Assembly (NCBI GenBank): GCA_036337765.1
Contig: JAYZDP010000129.1
Location: 1 to 25,546 of the forward strand
Reading direction: 5' to 3'
Length of the DNA: 25,546 nt
Origin: JAYZDP01 sp036337765
GTDB lineage: Bacteria; Acidobacteriota; Thermoanaerobaculia; Multivoradales; Multivoraceae
Shown here: positions 23,101-25,546 of the stretch, piece after piece
How positions within the stretch are numbered: the first letter of the stretch is position 1
Layout of the letters: each line of letters opens with the position of its first letter
Translations under genes and position numbers: made by a program
Notes under the pieces: generated by a model
Told to the model about the DNA's origin: nothing
What the model saw: the letters and a program-made list of their open reading frames with translations, nothing else
Databases searched by the model: none

Positions 23101-23513
23101 GGGACGGGTCTTGGCTAGTTTAGCTGGTCAGCTCGCAGCCGCGCTGGGACTTGGGACCGGGGCGCTGGACGTCAGGGGTCGAGGCGTCGCTCGTGGAGTC
23201 CGGGCGGCGCGTCTCGCGCGGGATCAGGTGGTGTCGGTTTGAGTTGGCAACGACCCTCAGCTCCGGATCGAAATCGGTTTCATGATCGCTACTGCGGCGC
23301 GTCGACCAAGGGGCTCGGACCTGTCGTCGGGATCCGGAGCCGTCTACGAACGAAACAGCTACCGGAGCTCCTCTACGAACCGCCGCAGGCCTGCTTCGTC
23401 CAGCGTGGAGGGGTGGGCCGGGGCGCTCTTCGCAGGGGTGCCGGAAGAGAGCCCTGAGAGGTCCGATCCGAAGGGCACCGCGGCGCAGCGAGTTAGCAAG
23501 AAAGAGAGACGAG
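23101..23513. other. Gene-poor gap between rplU promoter and histidine kinase
   Basis: This 413-bp stretch is the longest without a confident gene. A minus-strand frame (23120-23569) is open through it but its product is Arg/Pro/Ser-rich and looks non-coding over most of its length. I looked for tmRNA, RNase P RNA, SRP RNA and common riboswitch signatures and saw none. A short minus-strand ORF (23359-23478) is listed separately. The inverted repeat GTTAGC/GCTAAC (23492-23497, 23513-23518) spans the kinase stop. Confidence 0.5.
23359..23478 (-). CDS. Possible 39-aa small protein, unknown
   Basis: A GTG-initiated frame 35 bp after the histidine kinase stop encodes 39 aa. It begins with a Ser/Gly/Pro-rich part (VPFGSDLSGLSSGTPAKS) and ends in an amphipathic stretch STLDEAGLRRFVEELR. 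A TTG at 23499 would add seven residues. The acidic/Leu C-terminus looks protein-like and differs from the Arg-rich noise in other frames, but there is no obvious ribosome-binding site. It may be real, a remnant of a larger gene, or chance. Confidence 0.22.
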   Translation of the reverse strand: MPFGSDLSGLSSGTPAKSAPAHPSTLDEAGLRRFVEELR

Positions 23514-24902
23514 CTAACCCACGGCAGCGGGTCGTCCAGCGAGGCTGCTGGAGGTGCTTTTCTCGGCATCCGTCACCACAGGAATAGACAGGCGAGCGAT
23601 CGTTCCGTTCCCCACGCAGCTGTGGAGTGAGAGCTCTGCATCGTGGGCGAGGGCGATGCGTCGCGCGATGGCGAGGCCCAGGCCGGTGCCGCCCCGGCGG
23701 GTCGAGTAGAAGACTTCGAAAACCCGCTCTCGCTCGTCGGGGGAGATGCCGTCACCGTTGTCTTCGACGGCGAACACCGCCTTGGCTCCCTCTCGCTCGA
23801 CACTCAACCTGAGGGCTGGAGCACGGTCCGCCTCACGGGCAGCGGCGACCCCGTTCTGGACCAGGTTGAGCAGCAGTTGGCTCATCTGGTCGATGTCGAC
23901 TTCGATCGTCACGTCGCCGGCCTGATCCACGACCTCAAGATCCACGGTACCGAACCGCTCCTGCCCAACGAGTAAGTCGTGCATGCGAGCGAGCAGCTCG
24001 CCGGCTCCGATGCGGGCCTTCTCCAGTGCGCGCGGGCGCGCGTACGAGAGAAAGTCCGACACCAGGTTCTCGAGGCGGGAGATCTCCGCCCGGGTGATGG
24101 TCAGGAGGCGCCCGGTCTGCTCACCCTCGCCGTTGTGCGACTCCTCCTCTAGCATCTGCATGTTGAGATTCAGCGAGTTCAGCGGGCTGCGGATCTCGTG
24201 AGCCAGGCCCGAGGCGAGCGTGCCCACGTGGGCCATCTGCTCGGCCTCCTGCGCGCGGCCCTCCAATCGCCGACTCCGGCGCAGAAGCCAGAGGATGAAG
24301 AGATAGGCGGCGAGAAGGACCACCACCGTCAAGATCGCGATTGGCGTGGCGGAGCGGAGTAGATCCATGCGCAGCCGCTCGACGCGACGATCCATCTCAA
24401 GCTGAGAGATGCCGATGACGAAGACTCCGACATCGCCCACGGGGACCTCGACGAGCTCGTAAGGAGCCACCTCCAGCGGCACCTCGGCGCGCAGTACCCA
24501 AGTCTCCACAGGCGGCGGCGACTCCGGATCGAAGGTCGGTAGCTCGTCGCTTTGGGTCTCCTCGCGCTTGTTCTCGAAGACCAGTGCCCCGTCGCTATTG
24601 AAGATCTTGACCGTCTCCACAATCTCGCGCTTGGCGAGCACGCGATCGATGTAGGTCTGTGTTTCCTGCTCCTGTATGAGAGCCGTGAACAGATCGGTGC
24701 CCTCGCGTTCGACCTCACCGGCGATCCGCCGAGCGAGATCCTCGGCCTCGGTGCGGGTCTCGAGCATGGTGCGGCGGATCTCCTGCGCCGAGAGAGATCG
24801 GAACAACAGGTAGCCGAAGAGCCCGAGGTTGCACAGGATCAGGACGCCGACCAGAATCGTCCCGTAGAGGAGGCGGCGCGACAAGTTCTCGCGGCGCGGC
24901 AT
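23514..24902 (-). CDS. Membrane sensor histidine kinase, NtrB-like
   Basis: The 462-aa protein has a transmembrane segment at about 12-34, an extracytoplasmic sensor region (about 35-182) and a second transmembrane segment (about 186-207). A short linker leads to a HisKA domain with H-box GLAHEIRSPLNSLNLNMQML (phosphoacceptor His235). The HATPase domain has the N-box NLVQNGVAAA (346-355), G1 VEDNGDGI (379-386) and G2 GGTGLGLAIARRI (404-416). All catalytic boxes are intact. There is no HAMP domain that I can see and no receiver domain. No response regulator is adjacent; the nearest regulator is the receiver-less AAA+ protein at 19495-20409. ATG 24902 lies only 23 bp from the divergent queA start. 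Confidence 0.93.
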   Translation of the reverse strand: MPRRENLSRRLLYGTILVGVLILCNLGLFGYLLFRSLSAQEIRRTMLETRTEAEDLARRIAGEVEREGTDLFTALIQEQETQTYIDRVLAKREIVETVKIFNSDGALVFENKREETQSDELPTFDPESPPPVETWVLRAEVPLEVAPYELVEVPVGDVGVFVIGISQLEMDRRVERLRMDLLRSATPIAILTVVVLLAAYLFILWLLRRSRRLEGRAQEAEQMAHVGTLASGLAHEIRSPLNSLNLNMQMLEEESHNGEGEQTGRLLTITRAEISRLENLVSDFLSYARPRALEKARIGAGELLARMHDLLVGQERFGTVDLEVVDQAGDVTIEVDIDQMSQLLLNLVQNGVAAAREADRAPALRLSVEREGAKAVFAVEDNGDGISPDERERVFEVFYSTRRGGTGLGLAIARRIALAHDAELSLHSCVGNGTIARLSIPVVTDAEKSTSSSLAGRPAAVG

Positions 24903-24925
24903 GTTGCAGACAGAATAGCAACCGC

Positions 24926-25546
24926 ATGCGCGCCGACCGCTTCGACTACGACCTTCCGCGGGAGCGCATCGCCGAGGAGGCCGCTCCCCGTGGCGAGAGC
25001 CGATTGATGGTGGTCGGCGAAGGCGTAGAGCACACCGAGGTGTCGGCCCTGCCCACCCTGCTGCGCAGTGGAGATCTCGTCGTCGTCAACAACACGCGGG
25101 TCCTGCCCGCCCGCCTGTACTCGACGCGGGCCGCGACCGGCGGTCGCGTTGAGATCCTGCTGGTTGAAAAGGTCGGCGAAAGAACCTGGAAGGCGCTGCT
25201 CAAACCGGCTCGTCGGCTGCGCAAGGGTGAGCGCCTGATGCTGGAACCCGGCCTTGAGGGGTCGCTAGCCGAAGATCCTGTGGACGGTCGCGCCACGCTC
25301 GATCTCACGCGCCCGGCCGAAGAGTTCCTGTCGCGCCTGGGACACGTTCCTCTGCCTCCCTATATCCACCGCGCCGACAACACCCACGACCGCGAGCGCT
25401 ACCAGACCGTCTACGCGTCGGAGCTCGGAGCGATCGCGGCGCCGACGGCGGGCCTGCACTTCGGCGACGAGGACCTCGAGGCGCTGCGCGCCGCTGGCGT
25501 CGAGATCGTCGAGATCACCCTGCACGTCGGCATCGGCACCTTCCGC
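24926..25546 (+). CDS. queA: S-adenosylmethionine:tRNA ribosyltransferase-isomerase QueA (3' end outside window)
   Basis: The first 207 residues of QueA, which transfers the ribosyl part of SAM to preQ1 in tRNA and rearranges it to epoxyqueuosine. Visible family stretches are FDYDLPRERIAEEAAPRGESRLMV (6-29), DLVVVNNTRVLPARLY (50-65), LGHVPLPPYI, ERYQTVYA, GAIAAPTAGLHF and the final EITLHVGIGTFR. E. coli QueA is about 356 aa, so roughly 60 percent is present. The ATG at 24926 gives MRADRFDYDLP. The frame is intact to the end of the window. Confidence 0.97.
   Translation, partial: MRADRFDYDLPRERIAEEAAPRGESRLMVVGEGVEHTEVSALPTLLRSGDLVVVNNTRVLPARLYSTRAATGGRVEILLVEKVGERTWKALLKPARRLRKGERLMLEPGLEGSLAEDPVDGRATLDLTRPAEEFLSRLGHVPLPPYIHRADNTHDRERYQTVYASELGAIAAPTAGLHFGDEDLEALRAAGVEIVEITLHVGIGTFR

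Noticed and set aside
23492..23518. GTTAGC/GCTAAC inverted repeat at the kinase stop as a terminator
   Set aside because: The stem is only 6 bp, the loop is 15 nt, and no T-run follows on the minus strand.
23120..23569. 149-codon minus-strand frame after the histidine kinase
   Set aside because: It overlaps the kinase end, most of it is Arg/Pro/Ser-rich with no motif, and it lacks a plausible start outside the kinase. The last 50 codons look slightly more protein-like but have no start codon of their own.
1..25546. CRISPR arrays, insertion sequences, prophage or toxin-antitoxin genes
   Set aside because: I saw no repeated spacer-like units, transposase motifs, terminal repeats or phage genes on either strand.

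Overview
The window is a dense, GC-rich stretch of bacterial chromosome made of housekeeping genes, almost all on the minus strand. Start codons are often GTG or TTG, and many genes join through 4-nt stop/start overlaps. The futalosine menaquinone genes (mqnA, mqnC), the tig-clpP-clpX-lon order and the rplU-rpmA-obgE-nadD-rsfS order, together with an absence of phage or insertion-sequence features, suggest a free-living Gram-negative-type bacterium. Acidobacteriota, for example a Thermoanaerobaculia-like lineage, is my best guess. This is inferred from gene content only; there is no rRNA in the window to confirm it.

Layout in plus-strand coordinates. (i) 1-3294: ftsK preceded by rsmA, both minus. 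(ii) 3393-4538: a plus-strand GAF-GGDEF diguanylate cyclase, divergent from rsmA and convergent with the next block. (iii) 4548-17038: a long minus-strand block. Read in transcription order it is tRNA-Lys(CUU), tRNA-Leu(UAG), tig, clpP, clpX, lon, engB, rho, mqnA, a 63-aa membrane protein, mqnC, a DprE1-like FAD oxidase and a DprE2-like reductase. Good sigma70-type promoters can be read before tRNA-Lys and before clpX. (iv) 17089-23033: a second minus-strand block reading rplU, rpmA, obgE, nadD, rsfS, a receiver-less sigma54-activator-like protein, an M28 peptidase with membrane segments, a 232-aa protein of unknown function and thiS. A promoter is visible before rplU. (v) 23034-23513: the rplU promoter and a stretch with no confident gene. 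(vi) 23514-24902: an NtrB-like sensor histidine kinase, minus. (vii) 24926-end: the 5' part of queA, plus, starting only 23 bp from the kinase start.

Functionally the window covers protein quality control (trigger factor, ClpXP, Lon), ribosome maturation (RsmA, EngB, ObgE, RsfS, L21, L27), transcription termination (Rho), chromosome segregation (FtsK), menaquinone synthesis (MqnA, MqnC), NAD synthesis (NadD), queuosine modification (QueA) and signalling (GGDEF, histidine kinase, AAA+ regulator).

The least ordinary parts are: a DprE1/DprE2-like epimerase pair translationally coupled to mqnC, with Ala where the mycobacterial drug-target Cys lies; a small membrane protein inside the mqn cluster; an enhancer-binding-protein homologue with altered Walker A and Walker B residues; a ThiS-like protein whose di-glycine is not C-terminal; and a trigger factor with an eroded PPIase domain. 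I saw no CRISPR array, transposase, phage gene or clear U-tract terminator.
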